The notes under the pieces are model-generated. The model was given only the letters and a program-made list of their open reading frames with translations. It was not told the DNA's origin and ran no database searches. From the NCBI GenBank assembly GCA_903772945.1, contig CAICTM010000108.1:55339-119338 (forward strand): a stretch of 64,000 bases of DNA, written 5' to 3'. Each line of letters starts with the position of its first letter. The stretch's first letter is position 1. Origin of the DNA: Seminavis robusta. Its lineage: Eukaryota; Bacillariophyta; Bacillariophyceae; Naviculales; Naviculaceae. Position numbers and translations under genes: made by a program. Below, piece after piece: positions 34,035 through 44,755 of the stretch.

Positions 34035-34479
34035 TACCTGCGATACCATCATATCGCCTTTCACAGAGGTCCTTTCTTGAAGAATTTCCACCCCCCACCG
34101 ATCCATCTTCGTTTGGAGGTCTAGAATGATTGTACATGCTAGGACCAACCTTTCGGACTTTGAAGGAGTTAGCACTTTCGGCACTACTCTGTTGCAACAC
34201 CAGGCTCAAAGCATTGGTGACAAAATGCTGACAGTCCAGGATGGTAGATAGGATGCGTGTGATGGATCCATCTTCGTTCGGCGCTTCGCGGTCATCGGAA
34301 TGGCTTCTTGAATACATGTAACAAAGTTGCGGGGAGTGATTTGTTCGGGGAAAAAGGACCAGGATTGTCAGGGCCAAAGGAATCCCCTCCTCAGATTCCT
34401 CAGCCTTCGTCTCTTCTGCATCATTCTCGTTTGCCCCGTGATCGTCTTGCGGACCAGATTCATCGTCAGAATCCACCAT
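34009..34479 (-). CDS. hypothetical acidic protein, doubtful
   Basis: 156 codons. The N-terminus is acidic (ESGPQDDHGANENDAEETKAEESEE), and the motif PNEDGS occurs twice, near residues 74 and 128. The last residues run into the TACGTA tract. No family is recognised. The repeated PNEDGS hints at real coding, but the frame may equally be chance. Confidence 0.28.
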   Translation of the reverse strand: MVDSDDESGPQDDHGANENDAEETKAEESEEGIPLALTILVLFPRTNHSPQLCYMYSRSHSDDREAPNEDGSITRILSTILDCQHFVTNALSLVLQQSSAESANSFKVRKVGPSMYNHSRPPNEDGSVGGGNSSRKDLCERRYDGIAGSVLYVKYV

Positions 34480-34536
34480 GATGCCTAAACGAAAATACTA
34501 AACAAGAAAACAAAAATAGGTGAGACAACGAACACG

Positions 34537-34725
34537 GGTAATACGTATAATACAGGTAATACGTATAATACAGGTAATACATATAATACAGGTGATACGT
34601 ATAACACGGGTGATATGCATAATACATGTTACACCTGTTACACGTATAACACGGGTGATACATATAATACACATTACATGCATAACACGTGTTACACGCG
34701 TAACATGTATAACACGTGTTGCGCG
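34537..34725. repeat. TACGTA-rich repeat tract 2
   Basis: Units of roughly 15-16 bases of the form ATACGTATAATACAGGTA repeat about ten times with drift to CGGGTG, CATGTT and CACGTG variants toward the right end. Palindromic hexamers dominate. Confidence 0.8.
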
Positions 34726-35196
34726 CTGACTGAGGTACTTACATGGGTTCAGTACTGGTCCCTACAGAAAGTGGTTGACAATGGAAAGTGGTTGACAATG
34801 GTAGAATTCAAGGCCAGATCTTCCACAGGCTTCGTCAGTGAGCCTTCAGAAGTATATGAATGCAAAGAGAATGGTCCTGTGAGCTTGACAAAGCCTGATA
34901 AAGAGAGTGGGGGCAGGAGAATGAAGAAGGAGTTGAATGGAGAGAAATCCTTCTATCTTTCCACAGAAACAGTCTTCTTGGCTTCAACAAAGCCATACCA
35001 CATTGCCTACTTACCCACAATGATGGTACTATCTTCAAATAACAACAGAAACCTCTGTATCCTTCAAACAAACAAGAGAAGAGAGGTTGTTGTCATGGTG
35101 GATGGTGGTTCTTTGTGGTGGAGATTGGTGGAGATTGGTGTTGAAGCCATTTTGCGAACGGTCATTCGAACGGTCACGGAGGCTGGCTGGCGACCG

Positions 35197-35310
35197 TGTA
35201 ATACGTGTAATACGTGTAATACGTATTATACGGGAATACGTAATACGTATTATACGGGAATACGTAGAATACGCATTGTACGTATTACATGTATTACATC
35301 GCGTGCGTTT
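35197..35310. repeat. TACGTA-rich repeat tract 3
   Basis: TAATACGTGTAATACGTATTATACGG-like units in short array, same word family as the tracts at 33.8 and 34.5 kb. Confidence 0.8.
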
Positions 35311-35720
35311 GAGGGTCTCTCAGTGCGGTACTACTAGTAGCCAGTTCGCCGTACCAGTAGTTGGGTCCCTGAAACCTTACAATCCCAAGGCTACCGGTAG
35401 TCTACATGTACTGCATGTACGATATCTCAACAACACCAACATGTTTGTTTGTTTGTTTGGAAGATCCCATCATGTTGGATTTCGTGTGGGACTGGAGCCA
35501 TAGTGGCATCATCTTGTCGCTGCGCCCACCCGACGAAGAGGTGTGAATTGAGACAATGAGCCGCAAATTTAGGCTGCCTGCCTGTAGCTATAGAATGCTG
35601 CTTGCTGAATGGATTGTTTCGTTGGCTTCTTGGCTGAACTGTTGCACTTGTCTATTTCTCTTATTCTATGCTTTATTTATTTTCTATAACAACTATCAAT
35701 ACTGTCCTGCAGCCAGTGCC

Positions 35721-36293
35721 TTACATGGAAAAAGTGAAGAAAATGTCCTGTTCTGTCTGCAGCAAGTGAGCTAACTCTTCTTCAAACGAGTACACAAGCA
35801 CTCCTTGTTCGATCAATGTATCAATGGCTTGTACATTCCCCTGGACATGAGTGATATCCAAGATTTCCACCTTGACATTGCCTTGTTCATTCCTGGTAGA
35901 TTCTGGAACCTCTGGAGTCATGGCGAAATCGTAGCGATATCCTTCCTTCAGGTCGTCTCTGGTGCGTGCCACAAATCCAGAGCGGGGAACGGATCCCCAC
36001 ATTTGCATCTTTCTCCAACCATTCACTTGATTTTCTGTCAGTTCAAATCTGTGTGAATCCACTTGAAACTTGCTGTCAAATTGGATGGTGATGAGGACAG
36101 ATCGATCTTGTGGTTGTACTTGTTCTTGTGGACTAGCAACATCAAGGTTTGTAGCTTGAAGGGTGGAAGGAATTTGAGGTGCTCCCAGAGCAGAAGCAAC
36201 ATTGGAGGTTCCGCGCAGTCCTGATGAGGGAGCATCTTGTGCTTTGGCAACGAAGAGGGAGGCAAAGAGGACAATGAAAGAGATTGTCTTCAT
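35721..36293 (-). CDS. small secreted protein, function unknown
   Basis: 190 residues. A clear signal peptide, MKTISFIVLFASLFVAKAQ, is followed by a Ser/Gln/Pro-rich propeptide-like part to about residue 65. A compact domain then starts RSVLITIQFDSKFQVDSHRFELTENQ and includes VNGWRKMQMWGSVPRSGF and YRYDFAMTPEVPEST. The C-terminus is hydrophobic (DIFFTFSM). There are no Cys residues in the mature part. I recognise no family. The spacing to the next gene, transcribed away from it, is about 435 bp. Confidence 0.75.
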   Translation of the reverse strand: MKTISFIVLFASLFVAKAQDAPSSGLRGTSNVASALGAPQIPSTLQATNLDVASPQEQVQPQDRSVLITIQFDSKFQVDSHRFELTENQVNGWRKMQMWGSVPRSGFVARTRDDLKEGYRYDFAMTPEVPESTRNEQGNVKVEILDITHVQGNVQAIDTLIEQGVLVYSFEEELAHLLQTEQDIFFTFSM

Positions 36294-36728
36294 GATGATT
36301 TTTGGTGTTTTGTGTGTGATTGTGTTTTTGCTTTTGCTTTGTTTTGTGAGATCCTCCCAGAGGAGAGCTAGCTAGAGCCGAGTCTGGCTATAGGCACTTT
36401 TACATACAGCTTTGGATACGCTTGGTTCTTTCGATGCTCCGATGCGCTTGGTTCATTCATTCCAGCCGCGACCAGACAGCGCACATGCATGGCTCGATCG
36501 CGGTTGAAGACTAGACTACTGTACAGAGAGTTGCGTCACTTTGTTTTCTGCACAAGAGGCAACCAAACTAAGCCAGCAGAAACGTCTGAGTCCACCCTGG
36601 AGGAATAATGACTTCAGAGTCTTTTACACCGCACCGTCGGAACCCTTTCTTTCCATGTTTAGAGCGGTGTTGGAAGTCTCGACCCACATCAACCATTCCT
36701 TTTACCAAGAGGAACTGTTGACATAACG

Positions 36729-39227
36729 ATGGGAGGTATTCATTCCCAGCCACTGGCTGAGATCAGCAAAGAGGATGTAGCAAGGCGTGTGGTATCGTTA
36801 GGAGCAGATTACCAGGTTTATTCTCTGTTAGTGGATGACAATGGGATTGATGGAGACCTGTTGTCGGAAATGGACGAAGACATCTTCTTGGAAACTCTAG
36901 ATGACATTGGCCTGGACAATCCCACACATCGTGCCAAGTTGCTGCAGGAATTTCACAAGTGTACCAGTGGTTACACCATTGAAGTACAAAAGCAGCATCC
37001 TCAGCAACAACAACACAGTATCCAGGAAGTCACCGTCGGCCGGCTTTTGCCACAGGACGTTCCATCTCCGCTAATGGAAGCAGCAGCAGCAACAGTACAA
37101 CGACGAGATTCCATGCAAAACCCCACCTATAATGTGGATCATCCCAATCGAGCCACTACGGAGGCCGAACAAGCTCATTTGGCACCCAATTTCTTCCAAA
37201 AACTGGACGCTGTGCCCGAAGCCACACGACCACCCATTAGAAAGGACGACATGGATCGCGTGGCGTTGGTGGAAAGTTACCGATTGCAAGATATTGAACC
37301 TGATTCGGATATTGCCCAAAAATTAGTAGGGTTGGTTCAAATGGCCATGAATCTATTTGATGTCGATCTTGGAGATATTACATTTCTCAATCATGAATGT
37401 CAATACAGTCTGGCGCGAGTTGGATTAACCGAGCCCATGGAAGAGGCCATTGTGGATAAGGTCTATGAGGTCATCAATCATTCACAAGATGGAAAACCCT
37501 TCCTCTGCAAAACATCACGGTCTATTGGGATTTGCAATTTTCCAACCTACTCGGGAGAGAGTTTTATTGTGCCGGATATTGAACAGGATATTGCCTTTCA
37601 GTGGATGCGGGTGGTGTGGCCATTTCGATGTTACCTGGGAGCACCGCTCTTGACGGCTTCGGGTGTCGTGATTGGCACACTATGCATGCATTCTCTAGAA
37701 CCCCGCGAAGATTTGAATGAGGAAGGCTGTGCCGTGCAATTGGAGCAAGTGGCCAACATGGTGGTGCAGAGTATTGAGAATTGGAAATTAAGACGAAACA
37801 TTAATCGACTGGAAACGACGCGATTGTCACTCCAAACGACAAAAAACAAATCCAAACCACCACAAGACAAGGCTGTCGCTGTGTTTACAGGGGTCGAGGA
37901 ATACGAAACTTTGGAGGGAATTGCTCCGGCATTGATCCAAGACGGTGTGGCGCTGTATCATCAGATTGCTCAACAATTGCGGGAAAAGTACTTTGGTTAT
38001 GATAATGCCAGACTGGGAGCCGATGGATTGTTTCTGATGTTTCACGATGCTGTCGATGCCTTTGGATTCGCTTTGGATTTGCAGCAACAGTTATTTGATG
38101 CCAATTGGACCCCCGAACTATTGGCCCTACCTCGGGTCGGTGACAATGGCGGCGGCTTTCGGGGACTACGAGTCAAAGTAGGGGCATATATGGGGGATGT
38201 CACGGCCATTATAAATCGCAAAACAGGAGCAATGGAATATCAAAGCGTCAAGAGCTGCACCATTGGGATTGCCAGAAATCTCTACGAAATGGCTGCAGGA
38301 GGACAGATTCTAACCATCTTTGATACGTGGAATGTGGCCTCGTTTTTGGCAGAAACAAAGCTGTTCTCACCCCAGGTGGTGGACCTGGGCTCACATGTGA
38401 TCAAGAAGGGCAAGAGCTCCCACGATGGGGTCATCTCCGAACGAATTGTTCAACTCGTTCCGGCACCGTTGGCAAGTGATTTTAGTGAAATGGCCAAAAT
38501 GGGTGAGAGTTACACAAGCTTTGACCTGGACGGGATGAGTGCTGACCTTAGCATGGATGTCAGCATGGACTTGGGCAGAGGCCTAAGGTCTTCCAGCTTG
38601 TGGGGGCGACAATTTCCAGACATCAAGAGCGAAAAGAAACTCTCCCCTTCGTTCTACGATGCCCCAGGAGTCAATGCAAGTGGCAAATCCAAGGTGACGA
38701 TTGCCTTTATATCAACCAGTGAAATTGAGAAGCGATACAAGGAGGCCGCAGCCATTGTCTCCCGAATCATTGGGCTGGCCTCGTCGGCTCTCACCGGCAC
38801 ATCTGGTTATCAATGTCAAAACAACATGTTGGCATTTCCCGATAGCCGCGCAGCAATCAACTTTGGGCTGGGGTTCTTTCAGCTTCTCAAAAGGCAAGAA
38901 CCACTTCCCGGAGGGGTAAATCTGTCTACACTGGTGTCGTATGGATGTGTTCACGACTTCTTCATCACACTGGAGCCACACAAGACAACCGGGCGGGCGG
39001 ATTACTTTGGAAAGGTTGTGAACCGTGCCGCCCGTGTGGCTTATTCTTCAGCACTTGGGACGGTCTGCGTTGGCGAAACGATCACACCTGGGTATGATCC
39101 CTCTGCTTTTACTGTGAATGATCCTAAAATCGGCATTCACTTTGTGGGCTATCGAAAGCTCAAGGGAGTTGATGGGGAGGTTGCTGTATTCGAATGTAGA
39201 AGAATCAGAAATGTGCCCCAACAATAG
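36729..39227 (+). CDS. SAM-GAF protein with two class III cyclase-homology domains
   Basis: 832 residues in one exon. The N-terminus MGGIHSQ fits an N-myristoylation site (Gly2, Ser6), pointing to a membrane. A SAM-like helical domain covers residues about 12-75. A GAF-type sensor domain covers about 178-355. The first cyclase-homology domain starts AVAVFTGVEEYETL near 382 and continues GADGLFLMF near 430. The second starts VTIAFIS near 656 and ends with GRADYFGKVVNRAARVAY near 755, typical of the family. In active class III cyclases the first strand reads FTDI, whose Asp binds metal. Here it reads FTGV in one domain and FIST in the other. The second metal-site Asp (in ADG) remains in the first domain only. 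The protein may therefore be catalytically weak or a regulatory cyclase homologue. GAF would sense a small ligand. Confidence 0.8.
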   Translation: MGGIHSQPLAEISKEDVARRVVSLGADYQVYSLLVDDNGIDGDLLSEMDEDIFLETLDDIGLDNPTHRAKLLQEFHKCTSGYTIEVQKQHPQQQQHSIQEVTVGRLLPQDVPSPLMEAAAATVQRRDSMQNPTYNVDHPNRATTEAEQAHLAPNFFQKLDAVPEATRPPIRKDDMDRVALVESYRLQDIEPDSDIAQKLVGLVQMAMNLFDVDLGDITFLNHECQYSLARVGLTEPMEEAIVDKVYEVINHSQDGKPFLCKTSRSIGICNFPTYSGESFIVPDIEQDIAFQWMRVVWPFRCYLGAPLLTASGVVIGTLCMHSLEPREDLNEEGCAVQLEQVANMVVQSIENWKLRRNINRLETTRLSLQTTKNKSKPPQDKAVAVFTGVEEYETLEGIAPALIQDGVALYHQIAQQLREKYFGYDNARLGADGLFLMFHDAVDAFGFALDLQQQLFDANWTPELLALPRVGDNGGGFRGLRVKVGAYMGDVTAIINRKTGAMEYQSVKSCTIGIARNLYEMAAGGQILTIFDTWNVASFLAETKLFSPQVVDLGSHVIKKGKSSHDGVISERIVQLVPAPLASDFSEMAKMGESYTSFDLDGMSADLSMDVSMDLGRGLRSSSLWGRQFPDIKSEKKLSPSFYDAPGVNASGKSKVTIAFISTSEIEKRYKEAAAIVSRIIGLASSALTGTSGYQCQNNMLAFPDSRAAINFGLGFFQLLKRQEPLPGGVNLSTLVSYGCVHDFFITLEPHKTTGRADYFGKVVNRAARVAYSSALGTVCVGETITPGYDPSAFTVNDPKIGIHFVGYRKLKGVDGEVAVFECRRIRNVPQQ

Positions 39228-39885
39228 ACTAACACAATAGAAATGTAAAGGTAGACTTCAGAAATGTAAAGGTAGACTTCCTCATCTGGACCAGCAACTT
39301 GTTTCAAAAATGGACACCTGTTGTTACCAGTTACCAGCCCTTTTCAAAACTCGAAAAAGCACATTTCTAGCCGTCAAATATCATGTCATTCTGTTCTATG
39401 TGCATCAGCCCGATGAAAGGGAGAACGGGCCAGGCAGACTGGAGCTGGGCGTAGACTGTGGTGCCGTTGGGCAGGGCTTTGGATCCGGAATCCCGATGCA
39501 TAATATCTTTCGAGGTGCCACAACGAGAGCTGTAAAAAATGCACGTTTCAACTTGAAAGGCTTTGGGTACCGCCAGAACCTGCTGCGTTTAATGCCTTTT
39601 GTGCCTCAGGACAATGATTCGTGGCACCAACATCCGGTGAAAATGAACCCCACATCTTTTCTCTTATCTTGTCGCACTTCCCCCACTCCAGAGCAAAAGG
39701 CAAGTTAAAGCAGGAGCCATGAGCTGCCAGATGGTATGGCATCGCTTATAGACAGATAGATAGAAGCAAAAGAAGGACCATGAACTAACTCGAGGAAACA
39801 GATACCGTCGCAAACGTCTTCTGATGAAGAGTCAATTCGATAGACCTGCAAACCATCAAAACATTCACGTTCACAATTCACAATC

Positions 39886-42085
39886 ATGCCGAGCGACGAA
39901 GCCAGCGTCCAGTCCGAAAAGACCCACGAAGGAGAGCATCATGGGGATTATTCTTCCGACATTCCTATATCAAGCTCGGTGTACCTCTACACGTTCTGCG
40001 CCTCTGTAAACTCTTGCAACTTAGGTTACGACATTGGCGTGTCAACCAACCTCGGGCCTCTGATACAGGCCGACTTTGATCTGACAGATTTGGAACGTGA
40101 GCTCTTGATTGGAAGGTAAGGGCAGCAGATTGCGTGTCCCTCCCACAAGAAGCCATCATGGAGGCAACGTGCTCCACACTTTCCACCGCTGATTCCACAG
40201 AACGATTGCTCTTCCTTCTTCTCTCATCATGCTCTTTCCTCATGCGCTTCCATCCTGCTTTCCTCCCCTTTCAGCTTGAACTTCATGGCAATGTGGGGAG
40301 CATTGATGTCTCAGTACTTTAGTGATAGGTTTGGAAGAAGAATGACGTTTATCGTGGCCTCGTTTGGATTCCTGAACGGCCTGATAATCATGGCGATCGG
40401 CCAAACCTACGGCCAGATATTGGCCGGAAGAATACTGGTGGGCATCGGCTGTGGTGTTGGATTTGCGGTAAGATATTGGTTCGAAAAGTAGAGTACTTGT
40501 AGCCTTCACCCACCAAGCCTCACCCTCTCCTCTGCAGGTCGACCCGCTTTACATCTCCGAGATCGCCCCCGCGAAGCACCGCGGGGAGCTGGTTACGTGG
40601 TCTGATATAGGCATCAACGTTGGCGTCGTTCTAGGATTCTCGACGGGTCTATTGTTCGATGGTATGCCAGACGGAGACGCTTGGCGTGCAATGTGCATGT
40701 TGGGCCTGATATTTCCTGTCACAATCATGTTTTTGACGGTTGGGATTCTTCCGGAGACACCGCGATGGTTCGTCCTAAATGGGTTGGACAACGATGCACG
40801 CTTGGTACTGCAAGGTATGAGAGAGCTGCTAAGGACGCCTGGGACTGCTCGTTATCGACAACATCATCATCAGATCGACTAACTTTCCCAACCTCTTGCT
40901 CTACTACAAGACATCTATCCGGCAGGTAAGAATCAGCTTTGCATGCCGTGCGTGGAGGCATCATGGTCAGACCAGACCGACCAACTATCTCTAAAATCTC
41001 TTGCTCCATTCAGACTTCAATGTTGATTTGGTGATAGATGACATCAAAGAAGCTTTGGAACGAGAACGACTGGCCGAGCAATCCGTTGGGTGGTCTGTTT
41101 TTTGGAGACCAAGCCCCGCAATAAGCAGAATGCTCCTTTTAGGACTGCTGGTGCCAGTAGCTCAACAAACAGCAGGGATTGACGCTATCCAGTATTACCT
41201 CTTGGATGTTATGGATGAATCGGGTGTCATGACGAAAACGTCACAAAAGATTTTTCTCATTGTCTTGGGTCTCGTCAAACTGGTCTGCATCATGATCAGC
41301 TCACAACTGCTGGATCGAATGGGAAGAAGGTTTACGTTTTTTCTTTCGCTGACTGGTAAGAAAAGGTCGTTCGCGCCTTTGCTCCGTGCCTGACTTCAGC
41401 ACTGAACAGTGCTGTACGACGTTTGGACTCACGTTTTGGAGCGCCATCCACTGCCCATGAAGGACTTATCATTTCCCTGGTAACTGTGAGCATTTCGTTT
41501 GGCATCAAATCACAGGCCGGTGCTTACATTGAACTGGGGGCCCTTTCCTTGTACCTGGCATCCTATGGACTAGGTCTTGGTCCGGCTGGGTGGCTTTTGC
41601 CTTCTGAAATATTTGCAACGTGCATCAGAGCCAAAGGAGTGAGCGTTGCTACCTTCCTCAACAGGCTTGCCGCAACAATCACGGTTTCAAGCTTTCTATC
41701 CATCAAAAACACGATCACTTGGCCGGTGTTCTTTTTGATTTTGGCCGGGTTTTGCTTGTTCACTTTGATCATGCTTTATCTGTATCTACCAGAAACAAAG
41801 GGCCGATCATTGGAAGATATGACACTGTACTTTGCAGAAGAAACTGGAGATTTTAGCATCCTGGATGCCGAACGAAAGTTGCGAGTGGAGACGGAGCTAG
41901 AAAAAATGGAGAAATCTGGCAAATCAAAGAAGGATGGAAGAAGGCTCATGAAAGATGAAACGACAAGGACAGCCGCCATGACTTCTACCAGAACATTTGC
42001 TGAGACGGAGGCTTCCAGGACAGAGATGGACCCCTCTTCTAGATCCTTTGGAGCGCGCCAGCTGGACCCCACATCTGACAACTGA
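39886..42085 (+). CDS. MFS sugar transporter, array member 1 (with micro-exon)
   Basis: Six exons: 39886-40115, 40275-40467, 40538-40814, 40911-40925, 41014-41355 and 41463-42085, 559 residues in total. The 15-nt exon 4 adds DIYPA, which aligns with IYP in the paralogues. Twelve hydrophobic segments are expected. Sugar-porter motifs are visible: DRFGRR between segments 2 and 3, PAKHRGELV after segment 4, and PETKGRSLE after segment 12, with GxGPxxWLLPSEIF in segment 10. All introns are GT-AG. The N-terminus is acidic and the C-terminal tail is long, charged and Thr/Ser-rich. It imports or exports a hexose-like sugar by proton coupling by family analogy; the substrate is unknown. It heads a tandem array of three paralogues on the same strand. 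Confidence 0.85.
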
Positions 42086-42337
42086 ACTAGTCTAATGCCT
42101 TAGATTGCAATTAGCCATTGTTACTAGCTTATCCAGCTATTGCAATGAGCCATTGTGACTATCTTGTCAGCTGGATGCATTGACCCCAGCAGTGCCAACG
42201 CAAAGCAATCTAATGTAACTTGTTCCTTTCTGCAAATCTAATGTTCTCCAAGCAAGGCTTTGTGTTGGGATGATCCAACCCAAATCTTGGCTCTAGCACA
42301 GCCAATGCTTCTGAAATCTAACAATTCACTATCATAG

Positions 42338-42620
42338 TTAAGCCATTTGACAAAAGCAAACCACCATGTTGTTGTAAGTGGAAGCAGTGTTGGGATGGTT
42401 CTTACCTAGCGCAGACTCTTTTATGGCGCAAGCGTCCTGATGCATTTTCAAAGCATGGGTATAGTCTCCCTTGTCAGTCAGCAGTACTCCAATATTGTTA
42501 TAGGTGGTTGCTGTCTCAGGGTGATTGATGCCCAAAAAGGACTCTCGAGTTGAGTGCTTTCTGATACATTTTCAAAGCACCTTCAGAGTCCCCCTTTGCC
42601 TTTAGCACAAATGTGGCCAT
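42338..42620 (-). pseudogene. decayed TPR (kinesin-light-chain-like) fragment
   Basis: Minus strand reads GDSEGALKMYQKAL, then a frameshift, then GINHPETATTYNNIGVLLTDKGDYTHALKMHQDA and a second TPR, ALGKNHPNTASTYNNM, before stops. The HPxTAxTYNNI pattern is typical of kinesin-light-chain/NPHP3-like TPR repeats. Only about three repeats remain, with no start and a shifted frame. It lies between array members 1 and 2, so it is likely an inserted fragment. Confidence 0.7.
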
Positions 42621-42788
42621 AAGCGGCGGGTGGGATCTTATCTAAAAGCCATCTAAGCTAATCGATCTTCACTCGATCTGGCTGTCTGAGATTCGATTCG
42701 CAACTCCACGAACTCAGGTTGCACGGTCAGCTAGAAGCAACCCATTCAACCATGGACGTGATCTGCCGCAGCCACAACCAGTATCAAG

Positions 42789-44434
42789 ATGGCCTTATTA
42801 CCGATCTCTTCAAGAGTTCGGTTGTTGGCTCTCTGTGCCTCTCTGGTCTCATGTATGTTTGGCTTTGATGTTGGGGTATCATCACATGTGGGCATTATCA
42901 TACAGGACGAGTTTCAGCTCAACGATGCGGAGAGAGGGATCTGGCTTGGGTCACTCAGTTTCGCCATGCTGTTGGCAGCTCCTCTTTCCGCTTACATAAG
43001 TGACGAGTTTGGTCGGCGTCGAGCCTTTGTAACATCAGCGTTGTTCTTTCTCCTGGGACTGATCGTCCAGGTGTTCGCCCATTCCTTTCGGCAGCTGGTG
43101 ATTGGCAGAATCATCGCCGGTGTCGGAGCAGGAATAGGAAGCGGGGTCGACTCTGCTTACATTGCAGAGATCTCTCCAGCAGCCAACCGAGGTGAAATGG
43201 TCGCATTCAGCAGTTTGTTTGCAAATGTTGGCATCATCTTGGGCCATGTTGCAGCCCTCCTTGTGGCTGGCGCTGAAGAATCCATTCAATGGAGAGGCAT
43301 GTTGGCTGTTGGGATTGTCATTCCCATTGCAATCATTTCTACTACACTTACAGTGTTATTGGAATCGCCGCGATATTTGGTTTTGAAGGAAGAGTACCAA
43401 ACTGCGTGGTTGGTTCTGCTAGATCTGCACCCCAAAGGTAGGTTGTAGTGTGCTGCTAAAAAATGTAGAATCAAATGAGGAATCCAGAAAACTTGAATCT
43501 GACAACTAAGCATGGCTGTTGCAGGAGAAAACGTGCACGAAGTTGTGGAGGAAATTGGAGAAGCATTAGAAAGAGAACGCATTGCGGAAGAAGAGATCGG
43601 ATGGAGAACGCTGTTGAGGCCAACACCGGCCTTTCGTCGCATGCTGCTACTTGGTTGGGGAATGAGCTTCATCATGGAGATTGTGGGCATTGATTCTATT
43701 CAGTACTACTTGGTGGATATGATCAAGGAGGCCGGCATGGACACAATGGTAGCAGGGAGCTTGGTCCTTGTTGGCATCGGTATCATCAAAATTCAGTGTA
43801 TTCTCATCTGTTCCAAACTAGTTGACCGGGTTGGACGACGGTTCTTTGTATTCCTATCATTATTTGGTAAGGAAACTATGACAGTATTCGCTGTGTTTGC
43901 TCTTTGTCGAAGCTTCCTTTTTGACTTTTTTACACGTGTACATTAGGCATGGCGTTTTCCCTATTCCTGGTGAGCCTGAGTTATTCGCTCCCTCAAGGCA
44001 ATGCTCACTTGATTACAGCGCTTGTGGGGATGACTTTCTATCTGGCATCCTATGGTATTGGGATTGGTCCAGTAAGCCGCATGGTCACCAGCGAGGTTTT
44101 TGCTACAGGTATTCGCGCGAAAGCTAATAGTGTGGCTGTTGTGATCAACGCGGCAACGGGAACGCTAATGGCTTCTACAATGCTGATCACAGTAAACACC
44201 ATCACGTGGCCTGGGTATTTCACCCTGGTTGCTTGGATCTGTTTGGCGATCGCAGGGATCCTTTACTATGCGCTCCCTGAAACTACCGGACATTCCCTCG
44301 AAGAGATGTCCCTGTACTTCGCGGAGATTACTGGCGACTTTAGTGTCCTAGACGCTAAGCGTTCGGTGCGGGTAGCCCCACAGCGGGTGCAGTTGTCTGC
44401 TGACGAGTCAATCAGGAGCTTTTCAAGGAAATGA
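42789..44434 (+). CDS. MFS sugar transporter, array member 2
   Basis: Three exons, 42789-43437, 43525-43866 and 43947-44434, joined at phase-1 introns, give 492 residues. The exon joins match those of member 1 (after DLHPK-G and after LSLFG). Motifs: DEFGRRR between segments 2 and 3, PAANRGEMV, and PETTGHSLEEMSLYFAE at the end. Segment 10 carries GIGPVSRMVTSEVFATGIRAK. The first segment starts almost at the N-terminus, so it lacks the acidic N-terminal part seen in members 1 and 3. Substrate unknown. The introns at 40116 and 40468 of member 1 are absent here. Confidence 0.85.
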
Positions 44435-44755
44435 GTTGCATTCGCTGGCAATTGGCTCATCTTACTCTATGGATAAAAGATCCAATGCAAAAGATCTTTG
44501 TCCTTCAAGATATTTGTCCCGAAAAGATACTTTGTTCCGTTAAAGAAAAAGATACTCGAAGCATGTCTGAGTGTCTTTGCAACAAACAGGTATCTTTTGG
44601 AGCTCTTTCGGATACCCAGGTATCTTCCAGCTGGTCGAAAACAAATGACTTTGCAGAGCTGTTTCCAGTGGCTATCCGAAATCAACGGAAGAATCGAATC
44701 ACAAAGCGGGTTAGCACGGCCCTTGAGCTAGCAAAAGAATAAGAATACTGCCACC

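Noticed and set aside
34615-35337. 240-codon plus-strand frame across TACGTA tracts
   Set aside because: Both ends consist of translated simple repeat (CYTCYTYNT, IRIIREY); the middle has no family signal.
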